Source: Salminus brasiliensis
Lineage: Eukaryota; Chordata; Actinopteri; Characiformes; Bryconidae
DNA length: 64,000 nucleotides
Direction: 5' to 3'
Assembly (NCBI RefSeq): GCF_030463535.1
Contig: NC_132894.1
Coordinates: forward strand, 11,613,933-11,677,932
The position numbers and the translations under genes were made by a program. How positions within the stretch are numbered: position 1 is the first letter of the stretch; each line of letters opens with the position of its first letter. Below are positions 1 through 12,192 of this stretch, one piece after another. Under the pieces are notes generated by a model, which saw only the letters and a list, made by a program, of their open reading frames with translations, was not told the DNA's origin and did not search any database.

Positions 1-1240
1 AGGAAAAAGAGTCTGAATTTAGAAGGTTGAAGGGAAAATGTGAAGGAAAAAAAATTCCAGTAAAAATGGAGAACATAATCATGTCACGATAAGGGGAATC
101 TCACCATAGACATCTAGTTGTTTCCAAGTGTTGATATGATCAAATACTGTAAATCCTTGGGTTGTGAAGGTATGAATCACTGCTAGATGTCAACACCTTG
201 AAAATCAACTCTTGAAAAGTGGTGATGACAAGACCTCATCCATTGCACTGCATTGTCACGTTCCTCACATTCCACAAACTGGAATACTTGGAAATGGATT
301 AACACTGATGGAGGAAGCCAAACAGTAGAGTGGGAAAAAAGTAAAAAGTGCCTCCTAAGCGACTCCAAAAGACATTTGGAACCGCAAAAATAAAGGATAC
401 TGCCATAATAGTTCATAATAGTTCTTAAAATATCTGGTAAGCTTTTCACTAGATGCCTGTTTTGCAGATATGTTCTAGGAATCATGGTCCAGCTGCGCAC
501 TGGACGTTTAGTTTTCACCAAGACTTAACGTTAGGGACAAGTAGTTGAAGTTCTACAGTCCACCCACCTCTCAACAAGCACGGGGGCGGTCTATGCCGAA
601 AGCCAAAAAACACCAATCAAAATCTCCACAAATTTGCCCTCCTTTCCACCTGATGAAACGATGTAAACTACAGGCAGCTGTTTCTAGAATTAATTAATTT
701 GGTTTTAAAAGCCTGTCCATAAATGCTTAAGTAACTGCCTATAAATATGCCCCAGCGAGTTCAACGGCACTTCAATAAAAATCTAGCACCTTGGAAACTC
801 CTCTAACCAACTGATGATAGAGCTGAGGCTCTGCTCGAGTCATGTAAACCACCTGCAAAAGTAGGATCTAAAGAGCACTGCTTAGAGACTGCAGAATGTT
901 ACAAGCTCAAGGCCTTGAGTATGCCAGACCACCCTGAAATGAATGTGTGCATATGAATGGAATGGAACCCTGATACCGCACACACAGCTCATTCATCTGC
1001 TGAATTAATTCAATAAATAAATAAAGAAATAGATCAGTTCATTCCTTCATAGGCTACAGCAGAGATAGTAAACATCTACATAAAATTTGACTCATGTTAG
1101 AACCCAAGTAGCAGTAATTAAATACTAAGTTGGAACCATCATGGCACTATGCACTAGCTTGCAAAGTTGTGCTGGTGATGGTAAATGACAAAAGAAATCA
1201 CAGGAATGTAAATGCAGTGCTCTACTCTGTTAATAGTTAT
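1..1240. other. no gene seen
   Basis: AT-rich sequence with no recognisable gene or element. The 112-codon open frame at 183-521 (minus) shows no family resemblance, no flanking splice signals of note, and a composition like its surroundings. Confidence 0.6.
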
Positions 1241-1245
1241 TGTTT

Positions 1246-1495
1246 GTGGTGGCTCAGCGGTTATTGATGACAGGGTTGTGGGTTCAATACCTGGGCTCTG
1301 CCCTTGAGCAAGGCCCTTCACCCTCTCTGCTCCCCAGGCGCAGGCTGCCCACCACTCTGTGCGTGTGTGTGTGCTTACTGCCCCTAGTTCACTATTGTGT
1401 GTTTACTGCCACAGATGGGTAAAATGCAGAGGACATATTTCACTGTACATAGTGCAGTGACAAATATGTGCACCATTATTATTATTACCATGTTA
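1246..1495 (+). mobile_element. tRNA-derived SINE, diverged copy
   Basis: It begins with a degraded tRNA-like head (GGTGGCTCAGCGGTTA, then a B-box-like GGGTTCAATACC) and continues with a conserved core (TTGAGCAAGGCCCTTCACCC and TGCTCCCC). A GT-rich tract, the segment GGGTAAAATGCAGAGGACA and a TTATTATTATTACC tail follow. It is the same family as the better-preserved copy at 46632. Retroposed by LINE enzymes; non-coding. Confidence 0.85.
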
Positions 1496-1904
1496 TGTTT
1501 TGTGTTATTAGGAGTTATTTTTGCTGTGTGGAAGTGACTGCGTTTTACTGTTGAGCAATATCTCCATCTAGTGGCAAATACCAGGAATAACCACTGAAGA
1601 CTGAAAGTCCGCTAACAAAGTACTGCCCTTACCCCCAGAAATAATACAGGCAGTGTGTCTCAACTGTTTAAACCTTTGCTGAAGGAAAACTAAAGGGCCT
1701 ACATTTTTCTTGTATTTCAATTTTGTCCCATTTCACCACATTTGGGCATCTGTTAACTACTAAAACCTTCATATTTCAGCCATAATCCACTTTTTCATGA
1801 CTATTTTTCAACCTTTCTTAATTAGAATTAAACAGCATGTTTATTTATTGTATTCTTGTATTTATTTGTATTATATATTATATACGCTTTTTTTTCATAT
1901 TCTG

Positions 1905-2025
1905 GAAGAAACAACAAAACCTCATCTGTCCAAACTGGCAACTTTATAGCAGAAAGACAAAATAAATATTCTTAACTTTTACCAGAATTTAAAGCACCGT
2001 TATGTAGCTTAAAATAACAGCTTCA
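1905..2025 (+). repeat. dispersed unclassified repeat (family R1), partial
   Basis: CCAAACTGGCAACTTTATAG and TTCTTAACTTTTACCAGAAT correspond to the first half of the copy at 32605. Confidence 0.45.
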
Positions 2026-2029
2026 GGAT

Positions 2030-3264
2030 CATTTTAATGCTCCACTCATTGTAACATTGAGACATGGCATCTCTGTCATGGTCACTTAAGGTCGGAGTGC
2101 TGCTTCTGCACTACATACATTTGGTGAGGAAGACCTTTATGTAAAATCCTGTAACATTACTCTACTATTTCAGTCCACATGCTTCTTTCACTTTAGATGC
2201 CAGTTCTGTGTCTTTTAGCTTGTCAACAAATGCATGTGTATAGCCGCCTACATTTGGCAAAAAATGTGACACTTTAATTCCACTAGGTCATCTAACCTGT
2301 CCTCCAGTACACAGCGTGTCTCGACAAAACAGGCGAAACACACCAGCCACACACTGGCATTTGCTTGTTTATATACTTTTTCATCAGTATTTTATTGTAC
2401 TCTTCAGCTTTATGTTTGAATTTTCTGTTCCACCTTAAAACGTGCAGAAGACACACGCTTTCTGCATGTAAGTGCAGCGCTGTTTTAAAAGGTGTTATAT
2501 AGACTAAATGCTGGACGATAAGCACACTGCAAACTTTTCACATTGTTTGCATATTTAAAAATGATATTTTATATCAGTCAGATCCAGTGAATACATGAAC
2601 CAAAGTCATGAGGTGTCACCTCTTTATTAAAACTGGCAACAACAAAAAAAACGGCTATATTAATAAAAATAATGACACATGACTCTTGATCTGATCATCT
2701 GCACAGTTACTGTCCACATATTCTCCACACAGCATGTTAATATATGTTAATACAATATGTGATGTAACGCTGTGCAGCTGAGTAGTTGTCAAAATCAAGA
2801 ACTCCCCCACTCGAACCGTCACAGAGAGACAGAACTTTCCCTTGCAAAGAATTGATTACTCAAAAAGCAAACCAGAGTGAGCTGTTAAGTTCTGGAACTA
2901 TTTTTACAATTTTAATACATAGGCCAGGATATGAAAGATAGATGTGAAATGAATGGTATTCAAATAATCTTTCAAACTATTAATCTAAATATCTGTACAT
3001 TTATTTATTTATTTGTTTGTTTGTTGGTTGAAGCAGAAGAAACGTGTAACCTCTCGTAATATTGGCCCTTTAAAATCCAATATGTCTTTTTCCTTAGTCC
3101 TCTAACATTGCTGTGGCTATTCTGACACTGGAAAAAATACCAAACAAAAATGTACTTAACAATAACTCAATCCACAAATCAATCATTACAGTCATTACAC
3201 TTTCACCTTCCAAAATTTATTTAAGCAATGTACAATATGAACACCATACTATCAGGTGAAGGTT
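2030..3264. other. ndufa11 3' flank
   Basis: AT-rich sequence downstream of ndufa11. It includes possible minus-strand poly(A) signals near 3000-3010 and 3217-3222. The open frame at 2292-2525 (minus) is not recognised. Confidence 0.5.
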
Positions 3265-5553
3265 TTACAACTTTGGTGCCCCACTCATCCTCCAGCCCTC
3301 CATCTTCCCCACTTTAGTGAACATGGCCAGCGTCCCTAGAGCAACACATGCTCCTGTGCCAACTGCCACACTATGTGCTGTAAGAAAACAATGGGAGAAA
3401 AATAAAGCATATTAGAGTCATTTCATAAACAAGTAATTACTAGAGATTGTAGATTATATGGCTATGTACGAGTATCACATGTGTTTAGTCTAAATATGCA
3501 CTTGGCTGATAATTTAGCACATTCTGCAAATTGCCGCAGTCTTGTGAAAGGCCCCTCGGTCACAGGACACTGCAGTTCTTCATTAAACCACTAGATGGCA
3601 ATACGGACCTCACTTCCAGTTGATTGTGCAGAGCCAGTCTGATATTTTTTGGTTGTTTTTGGCAGTCCAGCTTTGAAAACTTTCATGAAAGTGCTACATG
3701 ACTACGTTTCCATTTCAGTAAGAGTGTAAGACAGTGTAGGAGATCCTGTAGTGCATGGCAAAAAAACTACTGGGCACAGTATGTGCAGATTAACATGGTG
3801 AAAAGTCAATTGTTTTTCATTGGCCTGTTGCTGCAGTCTCTGCAAAACTCACATCGAGCTCCCAGAATGGCACCTGATGCACATCCACCAACGAAGTAGT
3901 TTTTGGGGTCCTCAGGAGCATCCCTAGCATGGGCAGTCAGACAAGTGGCCAATCCAAATACCGCCCCCAGGGATGCTAAAATGTCACAGATGAACAGTTT
4001 TTATTATGTTATTAGTATTACTTCATTTTACTAAATGAGTTTGCTTCTAAACTAAATAAGCAAACTTTGAATATCAAACATGTCTTGGCTGCATATGGTC
4101 TAAGTGACAAATCATGTTCAGTTCATTTGTTGCCAAACTATTCATTTAAAATGATCAGGCATCAGTATTTCTATATCTCAAAAAAATATATATTTCTTGG
4201 ATTTCTAATGGAAAAATCTGAACAAATATGCATCCCATTGATTGCATGCCAAAACTTAAATAATACTCTAGATTAATACTGGATTCATTAAAGAATGACT
4301 GGATCACCCTGTATTTCGAGAAGGAAATCCCTAAAATGTAACGGGGGTTAAGCTTTTGGCTGCTTTATGAACCAAACACTTGTCTCTTGGGCCCCCTAGT
4401 GGCAGGGCCCCTGAAGGCTCTCCACCTGTTCACTCTTACAGGCATCCCTGCCCTAAAAGGTGCCACTACTTCATGCATCCCCAACAATTTTGACAGACCA
4501 CAGTGGTGGGACTTGACATCATGAAATAGGGCACCAAATAGTTGCCCCACCGCCCACGACTGAATTGGAAAAGCTTGAATGCAAGAACCAACAGTGAGTG
4601 CAAAAGTACTAAGCTTTAAATTGATCATTGTATATTGATGATCAGATCAGCACAGGAACAATTATTATAATACTATTATTGAAATTGTGACTCATTAGGT
4701 AAGAGAGTTACATTTTGATATGCACCATAAGCATGTGATATTAAGAAAAACAATACTCGCATACCCATTGTAACTGTGCTATTTGCTGCCCTGGTCAGGC
4801 CTTCAAGTGCTGTTTCAGGCCGGAATAACGCTATATGAATCGCTGAGCCCACAAGCCCTGAAAAGAAAACAGTGTTGAGAGCACAGTAAAACACAGGCCA
4901 AATATAAGCCACAACAAGCAACATTATGCAGTTAGACTAATGCTTGCTGATATGGTGCTGACATTACTGTATACCTATAGCTGCACAGGCGCATGGGTGT
5001 TCTTTACACCATACAGTAGGAATGTTGTCAGCTTTCATTACTGGAAAACCATCTCACTAGATGCCTGTAATTTGTGGTATATATTAGTTATATATAAGTG
5101 TACTGTATTGTATTGTATTACAGTGTATCATACCTCAGCACACTGGTTTGCACCACACATGGCATCTGTATTACATACATGTATTACATAACTACGCTGT
5201 GTTGACATCCATGTGCCTCGCTAGTGTATCCATTTTATTACTACAGTCCACCATATCCCTCTAATCATCTGTACTGTTCATTGCTCCTCTTGAATGTCAG
5301 ACTGCACTGTATTTTTGAATGTCCTGTTTGACTGTGATCTTTCCGTGACTTGAGCTGGCTGGCTGGCTGGCTGGGTAGCAAGCTAGCTAGCTCGGTTAAC
5401 GCTAGCGAGCACCGAGCACATACAGAACCCACCGCGACCGAGATGTTTCTCACAAGTACATAAAACTCACTTACCCATGGTGGTGGCCACCTTGGTGGTA
5501 ATCCATGTTTTCTGAACACAGTCTTTGCCTTCTTCGAGTTCCCAGTAACCCAT
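3265..5553 (-). CDS. ndufa11: NADH dehydrogenase (ubiquinone) 1 alpha subcomplex subunit 11, 4 coding exons
   Basis: Coding exons on the minus strand are 5553-5475, 4857-4765, 3975-3853 and 3377-3265, giving 135 residues; the human protein has about 141. All introns are GT/AG and all junctions are phase 1, so each exon ends on the first base of a codon. The ATG is the first one after an in-frame stop upstream. Family hallmarks are the N-terminal YW...GKDC segment, the AVFGLATC and [16 protein letters not shown] blocks, and a C-terminal GKMEGW. The protein is a Tim17-like four-helix accessory subunit of respiratory complex I in the inner mitochondrial membrane, needed for assembly and stability of the membrane arm (family knowledge). 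It is divergently transcribed from vmac, whose coding start is about 2.1 kb away. An A-rich AATAAA-like signal occurs about 50 bp past the stop and more lie near 3000-3010. I am confident of identity and exon ends; the UTR limits are not determined. Confidence 0.95.
3588..3601 (+). promoter_or_regulatory. CTCF-like site
   Basis: CCACTAGATGGCAA matches the core CCASYAGRKGGCRS at 13 of 14 positions. It lies in ndufa11 intron 3. Motif call only; occupancy is unknown. Confidence 0.5.
4389..4402 (-). promoter_or_regulatory. CTCF-like site
   Basis: On the minus strand CCACTAGGGGGCCC matches the CTCF core at 13 of 14 positions, including the canonical CCACTAGGGGGC. It lies in ndufa11 intron 2 and points opposite to the site at 3588. 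Confidence 0.6.
5354..5391. repeat. (GGCT)n and (GCTA)n run
   Basis: Five GGCT units, then AGCTAGCTAGC, inside ndufa11 intron 1 close to exon 1. Confidence 0.9.
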
Positions 5554-5660
5554 CTTGGAGGCAACAAGGACACTGAGAAGTATCGCGAGATTTTAGCTCC
5601 GCCGCTTCTAGTGCGGATCGTCGTCGATCACAAGCTGCGCATACTGCCCCTTATCGTCTG
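5554..5660 (-). promoter_or_regulatory. ndufa11: ndufa11 promoter / 5' UTR
   Basis: Directly upstream of the ndufa11 start is a small GC-rich patch with TCTCGCGATA (minus strand, 5581-5590), close to the TCTCGCGAGA element of housekeeping promoters. There is also a TGCGCATA run at about 5635-5642, a weak NRF1-like site. There is no TATA box. Such elements are common at nuclear genes for mitochondrial proteins; assignment is by position and motif only. Confidence 0.5.
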
Positions 5661-6350
5661 GGACCCTAGTTCACTTTTTAGATTTTATTAAAGCCACCCA
5701 TCTTAATCCATCATTTATTGGCATCAGATCTTGAACATGTAAAACTATTTTTATGACTAGCAAAATCTGTATATATACATAAAGAAATTCTGTATATATA
5801 CATAAAGAAAACAAACATTTGTATTATATTTAATTAGTTTATGTTATATTTATATTATATGATTGTATGAATCTTAACATCTAAGAGTAAATTTTACTTT
5901 CACAATTATATAACTAATAGAAGAGAATGATGTACATTTGTGTACCTATTTTTTCTTCAACCCGACAATATTATCTATATGAACTCTTCACCATAATTAC
6001 TCGCCATTTAACCTTACTGTTTTTTTTATTTACATTTTTTATACCTTTTTAAGTTTGTCACAGCTATAAAATTTTGTCCTTTGTGGAATTACATACACTG
6101 AATAAAAATAAAAATGTTTAATATAAATACAAAATAAATATAATGCAGTACATAAACGCAACTATATGTATAAATAAGCAAGAAAAACATATATTTTCAT
6201 AAGAAACTTAAAATAATGCATACATTTGAATTAAATTGTTGCTGTACACATTTTGTAATGGAAAGCTAAATCATTTTGAAATGTTACATACAAGGAAATC
6301 TGAATTTGTAATAATAATAAAAATTAATCTTCAGAGTTTATTAGCTCATC
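5660..6350. other. AT-rich spacer between ndufa11 and vmac
   Basis: Very AT-rich and low in complexity, with one 23-bp duplication at 5765; no gene seen. It separates the two divergent promoters together with the LINE fragment at 6355. Confidence 0.6.
5765..5811. repeat. 23-bp tandem duplication
   Basis: Two exact units beginning TCTGTATATATACATAAAG. Confidence 0.9.
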
Positions 6351-6354
6351 TCTC

Positions 6355-6805
6355 CCTTTCCATCCTCACCATGTTCTACAGAGGACTGAGGGAGCATCCT
6401 GAACAGCCGCATCACTGTGTGGTTTGGACTTTCCAGCAACATCTCTGACTGCAAGATCCTACAGCGGATAGTCAGGACAGCTGAGATGATCACCAGGGTC
6501 TCTCTTGGGTCTCATCATGGATATTTACACCACACACTCCATCCACAAACCCACCAGCATTGTGGATAACACCAACCTTTGTACTTTCTGCCATCTTGGG
6601 CTGCTCTATGTTGCACCATGGCCTTGGAGGACCGTTATTTCACTCCAGTGTGTATCCAGTTACAACAAATTGGTACACAATTATGTTATTATATGTGTTG
6701 GTTTATTTGACTTGATATGCGTAACTCTTTTCTTGTGTTATAATTACTGAATGTTTGCTCCAATATGTGAAGCACTCTGAGCTGCTACTGGTGAAGTACC
6801 CAATA
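6355..6805 (+). pseudogene. non-LTR retrotransposon 3' fragment (L2/Rex1-type)
   Basis: Translation in shifting frames gives pieces of the reverse transcriptase C-terminal region: a CVVW block, then ILQRIVRTAEMITRVSLG, then the STHSIHKPTSIVDNT region. These resemble the family's VVRTAEKI...RCIRKATSIVDD. Frameshifts and stops break it. The downstream part reads like the usual 3' UTR (TGCACCATGGCCTTGGAGGA) and ends in AATAAATAAAG. A 5'-truncated dead copy, as is usual for LINE insertion. Confidence 0.75.
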
Positions 6806-6989
6806 AATAAAGATTACAGGAAAAAGTCAATATAATATAATATGAAAATAATACTGATCATTTTTATATGCACTTCAGCCTCGATTGGAGCATGAAAGGA
6901 AAGATTTGCTGTGGTAATTTTGACCACTAATTTATGAACCCATTTATGAATAAGTTGTGTTGCATCTGTCTGACAGCGGTCTGTCTTAG

Positions 6990-7641
6990 GAGCTTCACTT
7001 CCGGGCCGCGGTAGCCACAGGTTGCTCGCTTGTTGCCAAGGAGCCCTAGCGACATGAACACGTCACGGTAGCGGCGAGGAGAACCAGTGGAACCAGTGGA
7101 ACCAGCGCTGTTGTTCTAGCTCAGTTAGCTAACAGCCTGGGAATTTTCTTAAGTCATGTCAGAAGAGCCGCTTTGGTCGCTGAAAGTTGTGTTTATAGAG
7201 CGAGTGAAGCTTCCCTGATTTGCTTGTCAGGCTCCGTGTATAGAGGCCAGCCTGGGAAAGGCTTCAAAATTGAGCTAGTTAGCTAGCTAGTAGTAGTAGT
7301 AGTAGTAGCTAGCTAGCTAGCTGTCTCAGTATGCTATGCTAGCTAAAGTTCGTGTGAATGCACTTGAATTAAATTAAGCTTTTCTTGTGTCTGTGAGTCA
7401 GCAGGCAATCTACAGGCTGGAATTGCGGCAAAATACGGGAACCATGTATGTTGAGAGATAGCTAGCTAGTTAGCTAGTTGGCTAGTTAGCCGAGCAAGCT
7501 GTCAGCCCACAAGAGGTCCGGGAGCAGCAGAGGATGTGCTGGTGAAGATGTGTATCCTCCCAGCGGCCAGGATAAATAGTTATCATTGTTAATCGACAGA
7601 CCCCCGGAGCTTTCTAAATCCTGCTCGGCACGTTCGGTGAC
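6990..7641 (+). promoter_or_regulatory. vmac: vmac promoter and 5' UTR
   Basis: A CACTTCCGG ETS/GABPA-type site is at 6996-7004, followed by a CRE half-site ACGTCA at 7060-7065 and an 11-base direct repeat (CCAGTGGAA) near 7084-7106. No TATA box is seen. The stretch down to the ATG also holds two GCTA-rich simple repeats. Where transcription begins, and whether there is a 5' intron, cannot be seen. Confidence 0.55.
7273..7323. repeat. (GCTA)n / (TAG)n compound repeat
   Basis: AGCTAGCTAG passes into TAGTAGTAG and back to AGCTAGCTAGCTAG. A related GCTAGTTA run is at 7460-7490. Both lie in the presumed vmac 5' UTR or promoter. Confidence 0.9.
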
Positions 7642-9163
7642 ATGTCGTCTCCATCGCCGGTGCAGATCCGAGAGGCAAACGCGCATTTGGCTGCTTTGCA
7701 CAGGCGAGTCGCGGACCTTGAGCGTAAGCTGGAGGCAGCTGAGAACACCGTGCGGGAGCAGGCGGAGAGCCTGATTCGGAAAGACGAACAGCTGAGGGCT
7801 ACGACACAGGAGATAACCGAGAATAAAGACAGGTAATTCTGGGGATTCTGGGGGTCCCAGTATTACAGTTCGTCATTTTACCACTTTAAACACAGCAGAT
7901 TCAACCGATCAGCTGATTTCAAAGCTTATTAGATCTCAATGTAATCTCTGCAGGCCTGTAGCCACCTAGGGCCTGAGTTTGACACCCTAGGGTAATTCAT
8001 ATAGAATGTGGTAACTGAGTAGCTTTCACATGGCTTGTTTGGATTTTATGGTTGGTATCTATGGTCAATATCTTGAACATACTATACTTCAATGGTTGAG
8101 ATGTAAACCAAGTCATTCACAGTGATTTGTTGTGAAATGTTGCATTGTAGAGAAGCTTACAATTTCTTTGCAGTGGGCGTGTTCAGAACTATGGGTTTCA
8201 ATGTTCACAACACAAATGTAGCCATTTTTTTACTATCCAAAACAAGCCGTGGCCTTACAGGTGTCGGAGATGATGTATGTGATGTTCATAGTGGTGTTGG
8301 AAAATGTGGTAAATCTTTTGCCTTACAAGGCCTTACATGCACATAGTTTAAGTCCAAAAGCTTCTCAAAACATTTCAGAACCTTCAGAGATCTGTACTTT
8401 TATTATCTCATGTTTTAATGTAATGTTGATACTTGTATTTGTACAAGTGTACTTTTTATTACTTTTATATTTGGTGGTACTGGCCTTCCAATGCCTTGCA
8501 TGAATCTCTGTACCAGAATCTCTGTATCAGGCCAGAAGCTTCTCATATTTACTGTAAATCTCTGTACCTCAATGTAAGTTGCCTCTTGGAGGCTTAAAAC
8601 AGTTGAGATATCTGGTTCTTAGCACCATATATTGTAAACAAATGTAAGTTTCTGTGTAGAACAGCGCATTTCACCTGAAACTGAATTACTTTAACATTGT
8701 AACCATGCAATCATGCATTTGCAAACATTTGACATTCTGACTGCTCATCAGCACTCCTGATTCCCCTATCTACTAAGCCAACTAACTCTGTTTTCCTTAT
8801 TTTTCAAGGGAAATTTCCTACCTCCATGAAAAGCTTTATCAGTCAGAGGAATCCATCCAGAAACTCCAGCACATGGTGAAGGAGAAGGATTCCCTGATCA
8901 GCCAGCTGCAGCACCGCTGTCAGCTGCTGGACAACATCTGCAAAAGCCGTCCGTTATTAGATAGCATGCTGGCCCAGATGGCAGAGGCGGAAAGAATGGG
9001 GCCCGTTATTGACTTGGGCAAGCCCACCGCAGACACGTCGCTCACTGACGGCGAGTCAAATTGCAGCCCTAGTGGCCTTTCCAATCACAAAGACTTCTCG
9101 CTCAGCGAGGACGACGTGGACGATCAGGAGCTGGATGGCGTCGTATTCGGAACTACAGTATGA
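7642..9163 (+). CDS. vmac: Vimentin-type intermediate filament-associated coiled-coil protein, 2 coding exons
   Basis: Exons 7642-7832 and 8809-9163 join at a GT/AG intron (an Arg codon is split AG|G) to give 181 residues; human VMAC is about 169. The start ATG is followed by a segment reading [20 protein letters not shown], very close to the mammalian N-terminus. A heptad-rich coiled coil runs roughly over residues 8-105, followed by a conserved [19 protein letters not shown] stretch, an acidic low-complexity tail, and the C-terminal VFGTTV that also ends human VMAC. The human protein was described as co-distributing with vimentin filaments; its molecular role is poorly defined. It lies next to ndufa11 in head-to-head orientation, as in human. 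The 5' region (about 7000-7641) contains an ETS site and tandem GCTA repeats. The 3' UTR length is uncertain because several possible poly(A) signals occur between 10.4 and 12.0 kb. Confidence 0.94.
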
Positions 9164-10766
9164 AAAGCAGAATGAAACTTCTGTTTTTTCCAAGCTTTGT
9201 GTCGGACTGAGTAGATTTAAAGATAGGAGCAGACAGCAACTGTGTACGCGAAGGAGTTAGCCTGAATTTTATTCGATATATATTTTCCATTCAGCAGTGT
9301 GTCCATACTTTACATCTACCTTTCAGTACAGTAGCACGGACGTCATTCAGCAAGCTGTTCCTATGCTGTCACCAGAGCCGCTGAGAGCTGTGTTGGGAGA
9401 GCACGGTTAAGCAGGATGGCCTACATTTATATGTGAAGTTTATTTTCTTAATGTGAACACCACAGCCTAGTCACTTTGATTTTATATAGTTTTATGTTTG
9501 TTTTAACCACAAAATCGACCAGTTTTCTAATTATAGGGTTCATCCAGCAAAGCTTCTGTAAATGTTTTTTAGTTTAGGGGCAATAAGTAGCTTGTGCAGT
9601 CCTGCTTTGCCATGCCGTTATGATTTGCAAAAGAGGAAATGGAACCTAAAGAGGCAATTTTTCAACCCAATCTGTATCTCTAGCATTTGTTTGATTACCA
9701 TTGACCATAATTTTGACTCATTTTCCTGTATTGATGAAACGAAGAGAAAACCCTTAAAAAAAGTAGTAGGGCTGTAACAATACAGTTTTACAGATTTTTG
9801 TCCCTACAGATTTTACACCATAATGCATTTTTGATACAGACCTAAAAAAGGGAATGCCAGCATTCATTTTGCTTTTACTTAAAGTCCAGTTGCCAAAACA
9901 GAAGTGCCGTAACTGATGCAAGCATGATCAATGCAAGTCTTTTTTTTTTTTTTTTTTGTAGAACATTTTAAACAAATCATTTTAATACACACATTGTACA
10001 GTTATGTTGAGGCATGTTTAGTTTTCCTACTTTCTATTGACTTTTTAGAAGTATGATTGAGTTTTTACAGGATAAGTAGAAACTGTTCCATATTGTTAAA
10101 AGTTAAAAATGTGTATTGTGACATCCCTATGCTGAATCGGCCAGCCACTGGCTTCTATAGGAAACGTGTATCTAGCAAGTTTTCTTCTCTTCTTAGTTTT
10201 GAGTCAAAATGAATATCCATAGTAATCAGCCACATATTACAGCAGATAGAGATTAGGGTTGGAAAAAGCTGGAGTATTCCTTTACATACTGTACCTTGCT
10301 CAAGGGAACAACAGCAGTCGTCTTGAGAAGGGAGAAGCATTGGAAGCTACAGCTTTACAGTCTTCAGTGAATTTCCCTTGATGCCAAATCTAACTGTTCA
10401 TTTACCTAGTTACACGTTTTGTTCACTTTATTATTACATTAAAGATCAGGTCAACTGGATTTAAGAGAAATGGTTACAGTTTTACTACAGTAAAGTTACT
10501 GTTGCATTGAGCTAGACAAGTCTCTATTGATTTGTCATCTAAAGAAGTAAAGCATACTGCTGATTTGGTTGGAGATAATCCCATCTCTGCAGCTTTGTGT
10601 AATTGCAGTTTTATTTCTCGTCCTTTTCGATGTCAAGACAGGATGTGCAAGTTCTTGTTTGCCTGGTGGGGTGGTGATTTTTTTAATTTTTTTTATTTGA
10701 GTAAATATTTGAGTAAATTTGATTTAGTAATTTTGAAATCAAGTCTATGCAAGTTTAAATCTTTTA

Positions 10767-10786
10767 GTGTGTGTGTGTGTGTGTGT
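10767..10786. repeat. (GT)n microsatellite
   Basis: Ten GT units in the region downstream of vmac. Confidence 0.95.
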
Positions 10787-11438
10787 AGGTATGATCTGGA
10801 AAGGGAATGGTTATGGTTGTCTAGTCACACTTCTGGATTGATTGTTGCATTAGTCCTTCATAAAGGCTCTCATTCAAGTGAGTAACTGTTGCACATATTC
10901 TGAGTGTCTCAACCGTCCTATTTTTGAACATTTTCAGCTAGGGAAAAAAATACAGCTGTTCAATATCTTCCTCTTTGTTTTATGCAAAGGTAAAATGTGC
11001 TACTGCATCATGGCACAGTTCTTGTGTTATCAGGGCATGTGTCTTGTTACTGCCCGGTATAGGAGTGTGTGTATGCTACCTTTTATTTTGTACTGAGTTA
11101 ATTGGTGCCTCAAAGAACATGGTGAGTTGGTCTATTTATTCTGAATATATCTAATAAACTATTTTGTTATTCTGTGATGGCTCATGTTTAGTACTAGTTT
11201 CCCTTTTTAAAAAAAAGCAAAATGTACACTATAAATGTTGCAGCGTGCTGAGAGATATTTACATGTTGCAAGTCAGTCAGTTTTTGGTATTTAATGATAT
11301 AATGCAACTACTATTGGGAATATCATCAACCAGACAAAGTACACACATTCTTTACTTCAGTGAAAGTAGACACCGTTTTGTATAACTGTTCAAATATTAA
11401 CAATTTCAATATTTTGAAAGGCTATTAAGTAGCAAAGT

Positions 11439-11474
<36 letters not shown>

Positions 11475-11475
11475 C

Positions 11476-11506
<31 letters not shown>

Positions 11507-11534
11507 TACATACATACACACACACACACACATA
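11439..11534. repeat. compound (TG)n(TA)n(CA)n microsatellite
   Basis: A TG run passes into a TA run and then CA runs with TACATACA interruptions. The TG and CA arms are complementary around the TA centre. Confidence 0.97.
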
Positions 11535-11535
11535 T

Positions 11536-11735
11536 CAGCCAGAACATTAGCACACCCTTCTTCTACAGTGGCATCTATTAAGGGGTGGATATGTTTAAAG
11601 GTGTTAAAAGCAGGAAAATGGGGAGCATAAGCATCTGAGCTACTTAGACAAGAACCAATTTGTGATGGCTAAACAACACCAGGCAGGTCTTGTGTTTTTT
11701 CTGGGTCAGTACCTGCCAAAAGTGGTCTAGTAGTG
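11536..11735 (+). mobile_element. Tc1-type element, left-end fragment
   Basis: Shares ordered blocks with the better copies at 19538 and 48290: CAGCCAGAACATTAGCACAC, the TACAGTGGCATCTATTA segment, AAATTGTGATGG-like, and TACCTGCCAAAAGTGGTC. The right part is missing. It starts directly after the (TG)(TA)(CA) run at 11439-11534. Confidence 0.65.
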
Positions 11736-12186
11736 TGTACATGTGTTTCACTTTGACAATTTGACCAACAGAAATGCTCCAAAATTAGTAAAAAAAAAAT
11801 TAAAAAAAATGAAAGACTCACAGAAAGACTTACAGCAGTCCTGTAAAGTTGCCTTTTTGGAAATGCAAGGTTTTAGCATTAACTTTATCCGCTACACAGT
11901 CAGACGCCTTTTTTTTTTAATATAATGACTGTATTTGCATAGTGTAACACTGAAGGGGAGATTTTTTTTAACCAATGTTATTCAGAATAAAACAGGAATT
12001 GTTCTTTAAACAAATGCACAGAAAATAAATGAGTTGCCTATAGAGAATTGGTTTCACTTATTTTACAAAACCAGCTAAACATGGCATTTGAAAAAAAGGG
12101 TTTAGAAATGACCTGCTAAAGAATGCCTGGAAAATCCCTTTTAGAATGGACACCAACAAATACAAAATTTTCATTACAAGGTCATC

Positions 12187-12192
12187 TTTATT
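12187..12192 (-). terminator. larp6: larp6 poly(A) signal
   Basis: AATAAA on the minus strand about 170 bases past the larp6 stop, within an AATAAATAAA run that offers two overlapping signals. It predicts a short 3' UTR. Confidence 0.6.

Larger units (their letters stand above)
9164..12180 (+). other. vmac 3' UTR/flank
   Basis: No second gene is visible. AT-rich sequence with a T17 run (9940-9957), a (GT)n, the compound microsatellite at 11439 and a Tc1-type fragment at 11536. Possible vmac poly(A) signals include ATTAAA near 10438, AATAAA near 11153 and AATAAA near 11986. The open frame 10532-10885 has no recognised homology. Confidence 0.5.

Noticed and set aside
183-521. 112-residue minus-strand hypothetical protein
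   Set aside because: No recognised domain, AT-rich background, no supporting start or splice context.
5265-5573. 102-codon minus-strand open frame over the ndufa11 first exon
   Set aside because: It is in the wrong frame relative to the conserved NDUFA11 N-terminus and reads through the donor site into intron 1.
7586-7774. Alternative frame and start over vmac exon 1
   Set aside because: The frame starting at 7642 matches the conserved VMAC N-terminus and splices in frame to exon 2.
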